Below, in pieces: positions 51,359-59,474 of a stretch of 64,000 bases of DNA. Numbering within the stretch: position 1 is the first letter of the stretch; each line of letters opens with the position of its first letter. A program made the position numbers and the translations under genes. The stretch is from Pseudomonas taeanensis MS-3 (GTDB lineage Bacteria; Pseudomonadota; Gammaproteobacteria; Pseudomonadales; Pseudomonadaceae). The notes beneath the pieces were generated by a model. The model did no database searches and had not been told where the DNA came from. It saw only the letters and a list, made by a program, of their open reading frames with translations. Where the stretch lies: NCBI RefSeq assembly GCF_000498575.2, contig NZ_AWSQ01000006.1, positions 220,432 through 284,431 on the forward strand, in the 5' to 3' direction.

Positions 51359-52270
51359 ATGAATGCTTCCACCGAAGTTCCAGTCATCGACCAAAGCCTG
51401 CTCTACCCCTCGCCGCTCAAGGAATTCTGGCAGGCCTTCGCCCACAACAAGGGCGCCGTGGCCGGTCTGCTGTTCATGCTGCTGGTGGTGTTCTGCGCGC
51501 TGTTCGCCCCCTGGGTCGCGCCGTACAACCCCAGCGAGCAGTTCCGCGACTTCCTCCTCACCCCACCGGCGTGGCTGGAAGGCGGCCAGGCGCAGTTCCT
51601 CCTCGGCACCGACGAACTGGGCCGCGACCTGCTCTCGCGGCTGATCCATGGCGCGCGGTTGTCACTGATGATCGGTCTGGCCTCGGTGCTGATGTCGCTG
51701 ATCCCCGGCATCCTTCTGGGCCTCACCGCCGGCTTCTTCCCGCGCCTGCTCGGGCCCTCGATCATGCGCCTGATGGACGTGATGCTGGCCCTGCCCTCGC
51801 TGCTGCTGGCGGTGGCCATCGTCGCCATCCTCGGCCCAGGCCTGATCAACACGGTGATCGCCATCGCCATCGTCTCGCTGCCGGCCTACGTGCGCCTGAC
51901 CCGCGCGGCGGTGATGGGCGAACTGCACCGCGACTACGTGACCGCCTCGCGCCTGGCCGGCGCCGGCCTGCTGCGCCTGATGTTCGTCACCGTGCTGCCC
52001 AACTGCATGGCGCCGCTGATCGTCCAGGCCACCCTGAGTTTCTCCTCGGCGATTCTCGACGCCGCCGCGCTGGGTTTCCTCGGCCTCGGCGTGCAACCGC
52101 CGACGCCCGAGTGGGGCACCATGCTGGCCTCGGCGCGCGACTACATCGAGCGCGCCTGGTGGGTGGTCTCCTTGCCCGGCCTGACCATTCTGCTCAGCGT
52201 GCTGGCGATCAACCTGATGGGCGACGGCCTGCGCGACGCGCTGGACCCGAAACTCAAGAATGCCGTCTGA
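51359..52270 (+). CDS. dppC: Dipeptide ABC transporter permease DppC
   Basis: 303 aa. N-terminal OppC-type region and six helices, EAA loop [22 protein letters not shown] near 200. GGAG is found before the ATG and it lies 13 bases after dppB. Confidence 0.96.
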   Translation: MNASTEVPVIDQSLLYPSPLKEFWQAFAHNKGAVAGLLFMLLVVFCALFAPWVAPYNPSEQFRDFLLTPPAWLEGGQAQFLLGTDELGRDLLSRLIHGARLSLMIGLASVLMSLIPGILLGLTAGFFPRLLGPSIMRLMDVMLALPSLLLAVAIVAILGPGLINTVIAIAIVSLPAYVRLTRAAVMGELHRDYVTASRLAGAGLLRLMFVTVLPNCMAPLIVQATLSFSSAILDAAALGFLGLGVQPPTPEWGTMLASARDYIERAWWVVSLPGLTILLSVLAINLMGDGLRDALDPKLKNAV

Positions 52271-52292
52271 GGAGCCCCGGATGAACGATCGA

Positions 52293-52353
52293 GTAGCCCG
52301 GATGCAATCCGGGACCGCCCCCCATGAATCGCCCCGGATTGCATCCGGGCTAC
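52293..52353. repeat. Palindromic repeat, copy 4, at the dppD start
   Basis: GTAGCCCGGATGCAATCCGG faces CCGGATTGCATCCGGGCTAC around a spacer of about 20 bases. It is 12 bases downstream of an SD-equipped ATG (52281) and upstream of the GTG at 52371. Confidence 0.88.
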
Positions 52354-52370
52354 ACGCTGGAGCGCACCCT

Positions 52371-53348
52371 GTGAACCTCCTCGACATCAAGAACCTGTCC
52401 GTGCGCTTCGGCGACGCCAGTGCCGTACCGGTGGTCGACGGTCTCGACCTGCACGTCGACAAGGGTGAAGTGCTGGCCATAGTCGGCGAGTCCGGCTCCG
52501 GCAAATCGGTGACCATGATGGCGCTGATGGGCCTGATCGAAGCCCCCGGCAGGGTCAGCGCCGACAGCCTGCAGTTCGACGGCACCGACATGCTGCGCCT
52601 GAAGGGCAAGCAGCGCCGGCACATCGTCGGCAAGGACCTGGCGATGGTCTTCCAGGACCCGATGACCTCGCTCAACCCGAGCTTCACCGTCGGTTTCCAG
52701 ATCGAGGAAGTGCTGCGCGAGCACCTCGGTCTGAAGGGCAAGGCCGCGCGCCAACGGGCCCTGGAGCTGCTGGAGAAGGTCGAAATACCCGCCGCCGCCA
52801 GCCGCCTGGATGCCTATCCGCATCAGCTCTCCGGCGGCATGAGCCAGCGCGTGGCGATTGCCATGGCGATCGCCGGCGAACCCAAGTTGTTGATCGCCGA
52901 CGAACCGACCACGGCGCTGGACGTGACCATTCAGGCGCAGATCATGGACCTGCTGCTCAACCTGCAACGCGAGCAGAACATGGGCCTGGTGCTGATCACC
53001 CACGACCTCGCCGTGGTCGCCGAGACCGCCCAGCGCGTGTGTGTGATGTACGCCGGCCAGGCGGTGGAGGTGGGCAGCGTGCCCGAGCTGTTCGACGCCC
53101 CGGCCCACCCCTATACCGAGGCGCTGCTCAAAGCGATTCCCGAACACTCGCTGGGGGCCAAACGCCTGGCCACCCTGCCCGGCATCGTCCCCGGCCGCTA
53201 TGACCGGCCGCAGGGCTGCCTGTTGTCGCCGCGCTGCCCCTATGCCCAGCCACGCTGCAGCGAGCAGCGGCCGACGCTGGACCCCCACCCGCGCGGCGCG
53301 GTGCGCTGTTTCTTTCCCCTCAACCTGAACGCGGAGGTGGCCCGATGA
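52371..53348 (+). CDS. dppD: Dipeptide ABC transporter ATPase DppD
   Basis: 325 aa from GTG 52371 (GGAG eight bases before), giving a start ([14 protein letters not shown]) of the usual DppD kind. Walker [10 protein letters not shown] near 38, signature LSGGMSQR near 158, Walker [13 protein letters not shown] near 178; C-terminal oligopeptide domain with Cys motif [15 protein letters not shown] for a 4Fe-4S or Zn site. An alternative ATG at 52281, with TGAGGAG upstream, is in frame and would add 30 residues read from the palindromic repeat. Confidence 0.94.
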   Translation: MNLLDIKNLSVRFGDASAVPVVDGLDLHVDKGEVLAIVGESGSGKSVTMMALMGLIEAPGRVSADSLQFDGTDMLRLKGKQRRHIVGKDLAMVFQDPMTSLNPSFTVGFQIEEVLREHLGLKGKAARQRALELLEKVEIPAAASRLDAYPHQLSGGMSQRVAIAMAIAGEPKLLIADEPTTALDVTIQAQIMDLLLNLQREQNMGLVLITHDLAVVAETAQRVCVMYAGQAVEVGSVPELFDAPAHPYTEALLKAIPEHSLGAKRLATLPGIVPGRYDRPQGCLLSPRCPYAQPRCSEQRPTLDPHPRGAVRCFFPLNLNAEVAR

Positions 53349-54334
53349 GCACCGCAGCAACTACTAATGCCGTGCTCAGCGCCCGCGACCTGACCCGTCA
53401 CTACGCCGTGTCACGCGGCCTGTTCAAGCCGCATGCCAATGTGCAGGCGCTCAACGGCGTGTCCTTCGAGCTGCAAGCCGGCAAGACCCTGGCCGTGGTC
53501 GGCGAATCCGGCTGTGGCAAGTCGACCCTGGCGCGCGCCCTGACCCTGATCGAGGAGCCCAGCTCCGGCAGCCTGCAGATCGCCGGGCAGGAAGTCACAG
53601 GCGCCAGCAAGAGCCAGCGCAAGCAACTACGCCGTGACGTGCAGATGGTGTTCCAGAGCCCCTTCGCCTCGCTCAACCCACGGCAGAAGATCGGCGATCA
53701 GCTGGGCGAACCGCTGCTGATCAACACCCCACTGTCGCGTGTCGAGCGCCGCGAACGGGTGCAGGCGATGATGCAACAGGTTGGCCTGCGCCCCGAGCAC
53801 TACCAGCGCTACCCGCACATGTTCTCCGGCGGCCAGCGTCAGCGCATCGCCCTGGCCCGGGCGATGATGCTCAACCCCAAGGTGCTGGTGGCGGACGAAC
53901 CGACCTCGGCCCTGGACGTGTCGATCCAGGCCCAGGTGCTCAACCTGTTCATGGACCTGCAGGAGCAGTTCAACACCGGCTACGTGTTCATCTCGCACAA
54001 CCTCTCGGTGGTGCGCCACGTCGCCGACGACGTGCTGGTGATGTACCTCGGCCGCCCGGTGGAAATGGGTCCCAGCGAACGCATCTATGCGCGCCCGCTG
54101 CACCCCTATACCCAGGCGCTGCTCTCGGCCACCCCGACGATCCACCCGGACCCGGCGAAGCCGAAAATCAAGATCAGTGGCGAGCTGCCCAACCCCCTCG
54201 ACCCACCGTCCGGCTGCGCCTTCCACCAGCGCTGCCCCTATGCCAACGAGCGTTGCCACGGCGAGGTGCCGCAACTGCGCTTGCTCGATGCGCGGCAGGT
54301 GGCCTGTCACCATGCGGAGCGGATCAACAGCTGA
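53345..54334 (+). CDS. dppF: Dipeptide ABC transporter ATPase DppF
   Basis: 329 aa. Walker [15 protein letters not shown] near 55, signature FSGGQRQR near 165, Walker [15 protein letters not shown] near 185; C-terminal [19 protein letters not shown]. Overlaps dppD by 4 bases. Last gene of the dpp operon, ending in a REP-rich spacer. Confidence 0.96.
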   Translation: MSTAATTNAVLSARDLTRHYAVSRGLFKPHANVQALNGVSFELQAGKTLAVVGESGCGKSTLARALTLIEEPSSGSLQIAGQEVTGASKSQRKQLRRDVQMVFQSPFASLNPRQKIGDQLGEPLLINTPLSRVERRERVQAMMQQVGLRPEHYQRYPHMFSGGQRQRIALARAMMLNPKVLVADEPTSALDVSIQAQVLNLFMDLQEQFNTGYVFISHNLSVVRHVADDVLVMYLGRPVEMGPSERIYARPLHPYTQALLSATPTIHPDPAKPKIKISGELPNPLDPPSGCAFHQRCPYANERCHGEVPQLRLLDARQVACHHAERINS

Positions 54335-54361
54335 GCCTCAGGGAGTGCGCGCTGGAACAGC

Positions 54362-54436
54362 TTCGCGGCCAAGGCCGCTGCCACAACACTCGGCATATCG
54401 AGGGGCTCCCGTGGGAGCGGCCTTGGCCGCGATTGG
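54362..54436. repeat. REP-type inverted pair between dppF and pxpC
   Basis: TCGCGGCCAAGGCCGCTGCC (from 54363) faces GTGGGAGCGGCCTTGGCCGC (54411), the common Pseudomonas REP sequence, in the spacer between convergent dppF and pxpC. It can fold into a strong stem and probably marks both transcript ends. Confidence 0.85.
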
Positions 54437-54468
54437 CCGGCGACGATCAGGTCCTCAAGGATGACCAG

Positions 54469-55389
54469 CTAACGCCCGAAGAACCGATAGAACCGCCGCA
54501 GTTCGTCCTGGGCGTCGCTGAGGCTGACGGCGATAAAGCGCAGGTGCTGGTGCGCCGGGCACTGCGCCAGACGACTCAGGTCGAGCGGATGCAGCCAGCC
54601 GAGCAGCGGATAGCCGCCCATGGTCTGACGGTCCGCCATGAGGATGATCGGCTGGCCATCCGCCGGCACCTGGATGGCGCCGCTGGCAACCCCCTGCGAC
54701 CACTGCCGCTCAGGCGCCACCAGCGCTTCACCCTGCAGCCGCGCACCCATGCGGTCGGACTGTGGGCTGAGTTGCCAGCTCCGGGCGAAGAAGGCCTGCA
54801 ACTGGTCTTCGTCGAACTCCGCCGCATCGCCCCCGGTAATCACCCGCAACACCGGCGTTGCCCGGTAATCCGGTTGATAGGTCCAGGGCACGCTGGCCGC
54901 CAAGGCGAAGCGGGCCGGCGCACAGGACAACAGATCGCCCGCGACCAGCTTGCCGCCCAGGCCGTGCAAGCCGCCGAGTTCCTCGCGCGCTTGCGTGCTG
55001 ACACTGCCCAGCACCGCGCTCGCGCGAAAACCTCCGGCCACCGCCAGATAGGCGCGCTGACCACTGCGCACGAAGCCCAGCTTGAGGTGTTGACCGGCGC
55101 GCACCGCGAAGCGCGACCAGGCCGGACGCGTCTGGCCATCGATGCCAATCGGCGTGTCGGCGCCGCACACCGCGACCCAGGTATCCACTTCGGCGAGCAG
55201 TTCGAGATCACCCAGGGCGACTTCCAGCAACGGCGTGCCCCAGGGGTTGCCGAGCAAACGGTTGGCCCAGGCCGCCGCGTGCAGATCCAGCGGCCCGGCC
55301 GGGGAGACGCCGAGGTGCTGCCAGCCATAGCGTCCACCATCCTGCAGCAGGCTCAACGGTCCCGGCTTGAGCACCCGCAGGCCCTTCAC
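54469..55389 (-). CDS. pxpC: 5-oxoprolinase subunit C (biotin-dependent carboxyltransferase-like, AHS2)
   Basis: 306 aa, KipA/UreA-C-like domain: LKPGPLSLLQDGGRYGWQHLGVSPAGPLD at the start and VASGAIQVPADGQPIILMADRQTMGGYP near 215. Together with PxpA and PxpB it hydrolyses 5-oxoproline to glutamate with ATP. Starts with GTG at 55389, overlapping the pxpB stop (GTGA). Confidence 0.92.
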   Translation of the reverse strand: MKGLRVLKPGPLSLLQDGGRYGWQHLGVSPAGPLDLHAAAWANRLLGNPWGTPLLEVALGDLELLAEVDTWVAVCGADTPIGIDGQTRPAWSRFAVRAGQHLKLGFVRSGQRAYLAVAGGFRASAVLGSVSTQAREELGGLHGLGGKLVAGDLLSCAPARFALAASVPWTYQPDYRATPVLRVITGGDAAEFDEDQLQAFFARSWQLSPQSDRMGARLQGEALVAPERQWSQGVASGAIQVPADGQPIILMADRQTMGGYPLLGWLHPLDLSRLAQCPAHQHLRFIAVSLSDAQDELRRFYRFFGR

Positions 55390-56063
55390 TGGCGGCTCCG
55401 TTCGTCGCGAAAACGCTGCTCGTCGACGGCCACGAAACGCACCCGGTCGCCCAGCGCTAGCGGACAGGGCGGCTCGCGCCTCGCCTCGAACAGGCGCCAG
55501 GGACACAGGCCGAGCAGGTGCCAGCCACCGGGCGAGACCTGCGGGTAGATCGCTGTCTGCCGCTCGGCGATCGCCAGGCTACCGGCCGGCACCGTCGTGC
55601 GGGGCGTGGCGCGGCGTGGCAAGACCAGGCGCTCGGGCAATTCGCCGAGGTAGGCAAAGCCCGGCGCGAAACCAATCGCACCGACCCGGTATTCGCTGGC
55701 GCTGTGCAGCTCGATCACCTGCTCGACGCTCAGGCTGCACAGGCGGGCGACCTCCTGCAGGTCCTCGCCGGCGTACCAGATCGGAATCTCATGCAGCGTT
55801 GCGGGTGACTCCAGGGGCGGGTCGCCCAACCACTGTTCCAGTAACGGTGTCAGCCCCTGGGCCAGCGTCAGGTGGTCGGTACGGCTGAGGTCATAGTGCA
55901 GCAGCAGGCTGGTCCAACCGGGCACCAGATCGATCAGCTGCTCGCCGAAGCGCAGACGGATTTGCTCGGCCAATGCAGCGATGCGCAACGGTAGCTGCGC
56001 GTCGGGTTGTTCGGCCAACACCAGCATCAGCGCCTCGGCGCCAGCCGGTTCGAGGCGGATCAC
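55386..56063 (-). CDS. pxpB: 5-oxoprolinase subunit B (KipI/AHS1)
   Basis: 225 aa, AHS1 domain: VGAIGFAPGFAYLGELPERLVLPRRATPRTTVPAGSLAIA near 130-168. GTG start at 56063 overlaps the pxpA stop (GTGA), so the three pxp genes are coupled. Confidence 0.93.
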   Translation of the reverse strand: MIRLEPAGAEALMLVLAEQPDAQLPLRIAALAEQIRLRFGEQLIDLVPGWTSLLLHYDLSRTDHLTLAQGLTPLLEQWLGDPPLESPATLHEIPIWYAGEDLQEVARLCSLSVEQVIELHSASEYRVGAIGFAPGFAYLGELPERLVLPRRATPRTTVPAGSLAIAERQTAIYPQVSPGGWHLLGLCPWRLFEARREPPCPLALGDRVRFVAVDEQRFRDERSRQ

Positions 56064-56806
56064 AGGGCATCCAGTTGCGCACGCAGGCGGCGCAGCACGG
56101 CCAGCGACTCGGGGTTGTCGCCATGCACGCAGAGGCTGTCGGCGATGAGCTGCAGGGGCTTGCCGTCGATATCGGCGAACGGCTCACCGTGAGCGATCGC
56201 CATGGCCTGGTCGAGAATCCGTTGCGGCTCGTGGTGTATTGCACCAGCCAGGCGCCGGGGCGCCAGCTGACCATCGGCCAAATACGCACGGTCGGCGAAC
56301 GCCTCGAAGATCAAGGGCACGTCGGCAGTATCGGCCAGCTCCAGCTCGCGGCGGTTGTCGGCCAGCGCCAGTACCATCAGCGGCAGGCCCTTGCGATAGG
56401 TGACGCAGGCCTCCAGCACGGCGGCGAACAGGGCATCGTCGCGCACCAGGTCGTTGTACAGCGCGCCATGCGGTTTGACGTAAGCCAGCTGGGTGCCGGC
56501 GGCGCGGCAGAAGGCCTCCAGCGCGCCGAGCTGATACAGCACCAGCGCGGTGACCTCCTCCGGCGAGCAGCTTAGATGCCGGCGGCCGAAACCAGCCAGG
56601 TCGGGATAGGACGGATGGGCACCGATGCGCACACCGTACCGCATCGCCAAGGCCACGGTGCGCTGCATGGTCAGGGGGTCGGCGGCGTGGAAGCCACAGG
56701 CCAGGTTGGCCTGGTCAATCAGCGGCATGGCGAGCGCATCGTCGCCCATCTGCCAGACGCCGAAGCTCTCGCCCATGTCGCAGTTCAGTAGGATTCGTCT
56801 GTTCAT
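56060..56806 (-). CDS. pxpA: 5-oxoprolinase subunit A (LamB/YcsF)
   Basis: 248 aa. LNCDMGESFGVWQMGDDALAMPLIDQANLACGFHAADP is the family N-terminus and VKPHGALYN near 108 the conserved core. Catalytic subunit of prokaryotic ATP-dependent 5-oxoprolinase that recycles pyroglutamate, a spontaneous glutamine and peptide breakdown product. Confidence 0.95.
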   Translation of the reverse strand: MNRRILLNCDMGESFGVWQMGDDALAMPLIDQANLACGFHAADPLTMQRTVALAMRYGVRIGAHPSYPDLAGFGRRHLSCSPEEVTALVLYQLGALEAFCRAAGTQLAYVKPHGALYNDLVRDDALFAAVLEACVTYRKGLPLMVLALADNRRELELADTADVPLIFEAFADRAYLADGQLAPRRLAGAIHHEPQRILDQAMAIAHGEPFADIDGKPLQLIADSLCVHGDNPESLAVLRRLRAQLDAL

Positions 56807-56841
56807 GCAGCAAGCTTAGAGCGGCGGCAGGAGCGGCACCA

Positions 56842-56904
56842 GTAGCCCGGATGCAATCCGTGTTCATGCGCTCTCTGGCCGGCCGCGAATTACATCTGGG
56901 CTAG
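56842..56904. repeat. Palindromic repeat, copy 5, degenerate
   Basis: The left arm GTAGCCCGGATGCAATCCG is intact; the right arm CGAATTACATCTGGGCTAG has three or so changes. It lies in the 101-base gap between pxpA and the downstream-strand flavoprotein gene. Confidence 0.75.
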
Positions 56905-56907
56905 GCG

Positions 56908-59286
56908 TCAATAGACGTCGCGGCGATAACGTCCCTGTTCGATCAAATCAGTCACCGTCGTCTCGCCCAGCTGTTCATGCAGCACGTCATCCACCCCGGC
57001 GGCCATGCCGGCGAGGCTGCCGCACACGTAGATCGCAGCACCTTGATCCAGCCAGTCGCGTAGCTGCTCGGCGGACTCGCGCAAGCGATCCTGCACATAG
57101 ACCTTGTGCGTCTGGTCGCGGGAAAACGCCAGGTCCAGGCGTTCCAGCTCAGCACTGGCCAGCCAGCCATGCAGTTCGTCGCGGCAATAGAAGTCGTGGG
57201 CCTGATTGCGCTCGCCGAACAGCAGCCAGTTACGCCTGTGCCCGGCCGCGATGCGCGCCTTGAGCAGGCTGCGCAAGCCTGCCAGACCGGTGCCATTGCC
57301 CAGCAGAATCAGCGGCCGGGCATCTTCCGGCGGATGGAAGCTGCTGTTGCGCCGCAACCGCGCCCTGAGTGCCTGCGCGAGTTCGAGCTCATGGCACAAC
57401 CAGCCAGAGCCCAGCCCCAGGGAACCGTCGGGGTGGGTTTCCTGGCGCACGATCAACTCCAGTGCGCCATCGCTCGGCAACGACGCAATCGAGTACTCGC
57501 GCACGGCCACTTCGCCGTCGTTGCGCGGCAGCACTTCGAGCAGATCCCCCGCCTGCCAGGTCGCGCCCTCGGGCGGTTGCAAGCGCAACATAAAGGTCGG
57601 CGCGCCGGCACTGCCGGGGTTCAGGCATTCTCGGGCGAGCAAGCGCCACTCGGCGAAGGGCCGCTCCAGCGTCGGCAGCGCAGCGGCCCCGGTCAGCGCG
57701 GTGAGTTGCCGCCGCCAACTGGCAAGCGCCTCGACATCGCCACCGTCCACCTCCACCGGAGCGAACAGACTGCTGGCGCCCTGGCGGGTCAACCAGCCAT
57801 GCAGACGCCGGGCAAAGCCACAGAACTGCTGGTACTGGCGGTCGCCCAAGGCCAGCACCGCATAGCTCAGCTCGCCCAGCGCCAGCTCACCCTCAAGCAG
57901 CCTGCGTTCAAAGCCACGCGCGCTGTCCGGTGCCTGACCGTCGCCGAAGGTGCTGACCACGAACAACGCGTTCTGCGCCTGACTCAGGCTGCGCTCATCC
58001 AGCGAGGCCAGGGATTGCACCGTCACCGGCAGCCCAGCCGCTTGCAATTGCCCGGCGGTCTGCCAGGCCAGTTGCTCGGCGAAACCACTCTGGCTGGCAA
58101 AACCGATCAGCCAATTCTTTTGCCCGGTTGCGCCTTCGACCAAGCCCCGGCGTGCGCGCAAGATCGCGCGTTTTTTGCGCCGTCGATCGAGATAGAGCAA
58201 CCAGCCGGTGATCGCGAACAGCGGCATGGCGGCGCTGGCCAGCAGCATCAGGATGCGCCCGGGTAAGCCGAAATACTCGCCGGTGTGCAGGGCATAGACG
58301 CTGGCCAGCAACTGCGCGGAGAAGGACTTGTCGACATAGCGCTCATGCCGACTGACCTGACCGCTGAGCGGGTCGAGCCTGAGCTGGTTGAGTGCACGCG
58401 GATGCTCGGCGTCCGCCAGCAGGTAGAACACCGTAGCCGGCTTACCGGCCACGGGTGCCAGGCGCAGGTTCCAGGCCACCAACTGCGGGCCGGCGGCGTC
58501 CTGCAAGCTGCGCCAAACCGCGTCATAGTCGACCGCCGGCGGCGCGACTGGTGCCTCTCCTCGCCCGCTTCGTGACGCTCGTGAGCCGTCCCGTTTGCCT
58601 TGCTGTTGCGCGGGTGCATCGCCGAGCAGACGAGTCATGCCCTCACGGTACCAGTCGTAGGACCAGTACAGGCCGGTCAAGGATGCACAGAGATAAAACA
58701 CCAGGCACCAGGTGCCGGCGACCGCGTGCAAGTCCCACTTGAAGGCACGCCCGCGCTTAGCCCAGTCGAGGGTCAGCCAGGCACGCCAGTTCAGCGCCTT
58801 GCGCGGCCAACGCAGATACAGACCAGACAGACAGAAGAACACCAGCGCCAGGGTGCTGGCAGCGGTGATCTGCTGGCCCGTCTCGCCCATGGCCAGGAAC
58901 CGATGCAACTGCAGCATCAAGCCGAAGAACTGCTGGCCGCTGGGCTCGGCGAGCAGCTCGCCGCTGTAGGGGTCGAAGTAGCGCATTGGCCCACGCCGCT
59001 CGCCCGCCGGCGGGGTGAAGAACACTCGTGCGGCGCTGTTATCACGGCTATCCAGCCACAACCCGGAGACAGTCTTGCCTTCTGCTGCCTGAATCTTGCT
59101 CACCAGCTCGGCCGGCGTCAGCATCCCGGAGTCGCGCGACTCGACGCGCAGCACCTGTGGATTGAGCGCCGCCATGATCTCGCCTTCGAAACTATAGAGC
59201 GCACCGGTTACGCCCATCAGGGCTAACACCAGGCCGGCACTGATGCCAAAGAACCAATGCAACTGGAACAGAACTTTCTTCAACAC
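56908..59286 (-). CDS. PepSY-domain membrane protein fused to flavodoxin and CPR-type reductase (PiuB-like)
   Basis: 792 aa from GTG 59286 (GAGG nine bases upstream). The N-terminal ~370 residues form a PepSY-TM region with about four helices ([56 protein letters not shown]). A flavodoxin-like domain ([15 protein letters not shown]) follows, then an FAD/NADPH reductase part ([41 protein letters not shown]). The architecture suggests electron transfer from NADPH across or at the inner membrane for iron reduction next to the siderophore receptor. P. aeruginosa PA4513 is the likely orthologue. Confidence 0.88.
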   Translation of the reverse strand: MLKKVLFQLHWFFGISAGLVLALMGVTGALYSFEGEIMAALNPQVLRVESRDSGMLTPAELVSKIQAAEGKTVSGLWLDSRDNSAARVFFTPPAGERRGPMRYFDPYSGELLAEPSGQQFFGLMLQLHRFLAMGETGQQITAASTLALVFFCLSGLYLRWPRKALNWRAWLTLDWAKRGRAFKWDLHAVAGTWCLVFYLCASLTGLYWSYDWYREGMTRLLGDAPAQQQGKRDGSRASRSGRGEAPVAPPAVDYDAVWRSLQDAAGPQLVAWNLRLAPVAGKPATVFYLLADAEHPRALNQLRLDPLSGQVSRHERYVDKSFSAQLLASVYALHTGEYFGLPGRILMLLASAAMPLFAITGWLLYLDRRRKKRAILRARRGLVEGATGQKNWLIGFASQSGFAEQLAWQTAGQLQAAGLPVTVQSLASLDERSLSQAQNALFVVSTFGDGQAPDSARGFERRLLEGELALGELSYAVLALGDRQYQQFCGFARRLHGWLTRQGASSLFAPVEVDGGDVEALASWRRQLTALTGAAALPTLERPFAEWRLLARECLNPGSAGAPTFMLRLQPPEGATWQAGDLLEVLPRNDGEVAVREYSIASLPSDGALELIVRQETHPDGSLGLGSGWLCHELELAQALRARLRRNSSFHPPEDARPLILLGNGTGLAGLRSLLKARIAAGHRRNWLLFGERNQAHDFYCRDELHGWLASAELERLDLAFSRDQTHKVYVQDRLRESAEQLRDWLDQGAAIYVCGSLAGMAAGVDDVLHEQLGETTVTDLIEQGRYRRDVY

Positions 59287-59362
59287 GACCCGCCACCTCA
59301 ACCCATGAAGCTCACGCCCACCGCCTCGTATGGGCGGTAGATTTCAGCGCGCAAGTTTATTT

Positions 59363-59381
59363 GAGAATTAATATCAAGCGA
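59363..59381 (-). promoter_or_regulatory. Weak Fur-box-like site upstream of the PepSY-flavoprotein gene
   Basis: GAGAATTAATATCAAGCGA agrees with the 19-bp Fur consensus at 10 of 19 positions, 77 bases before the start. Reported because the neighbours have Fur-type sites. Confidence 0.3.
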
Positions 59382-59420
59382 GAATAATTTACACATCACT
59401 TACTCAGACCCGGACACAAC

Positions 59421-59452
59421 AGGCCCCGCCCGACAGCAGTCGGGCGGGGCCT
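59421..59452 (-). other. 14-bp perfect stem-loop after the PiuA-like gene
   Basis: AGGCCCCGCCCGAC and GTCGGGCGGGGCCT pair around AGCA, 23 bases downstream of the receptor stop codon. No T run follows on either strand, so it is a 3' end stem or a terminator that needs help. Confidence 0.6.
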
Positions 59453-59474
59453 GTGCGTACATCCTCTAGCAGGC

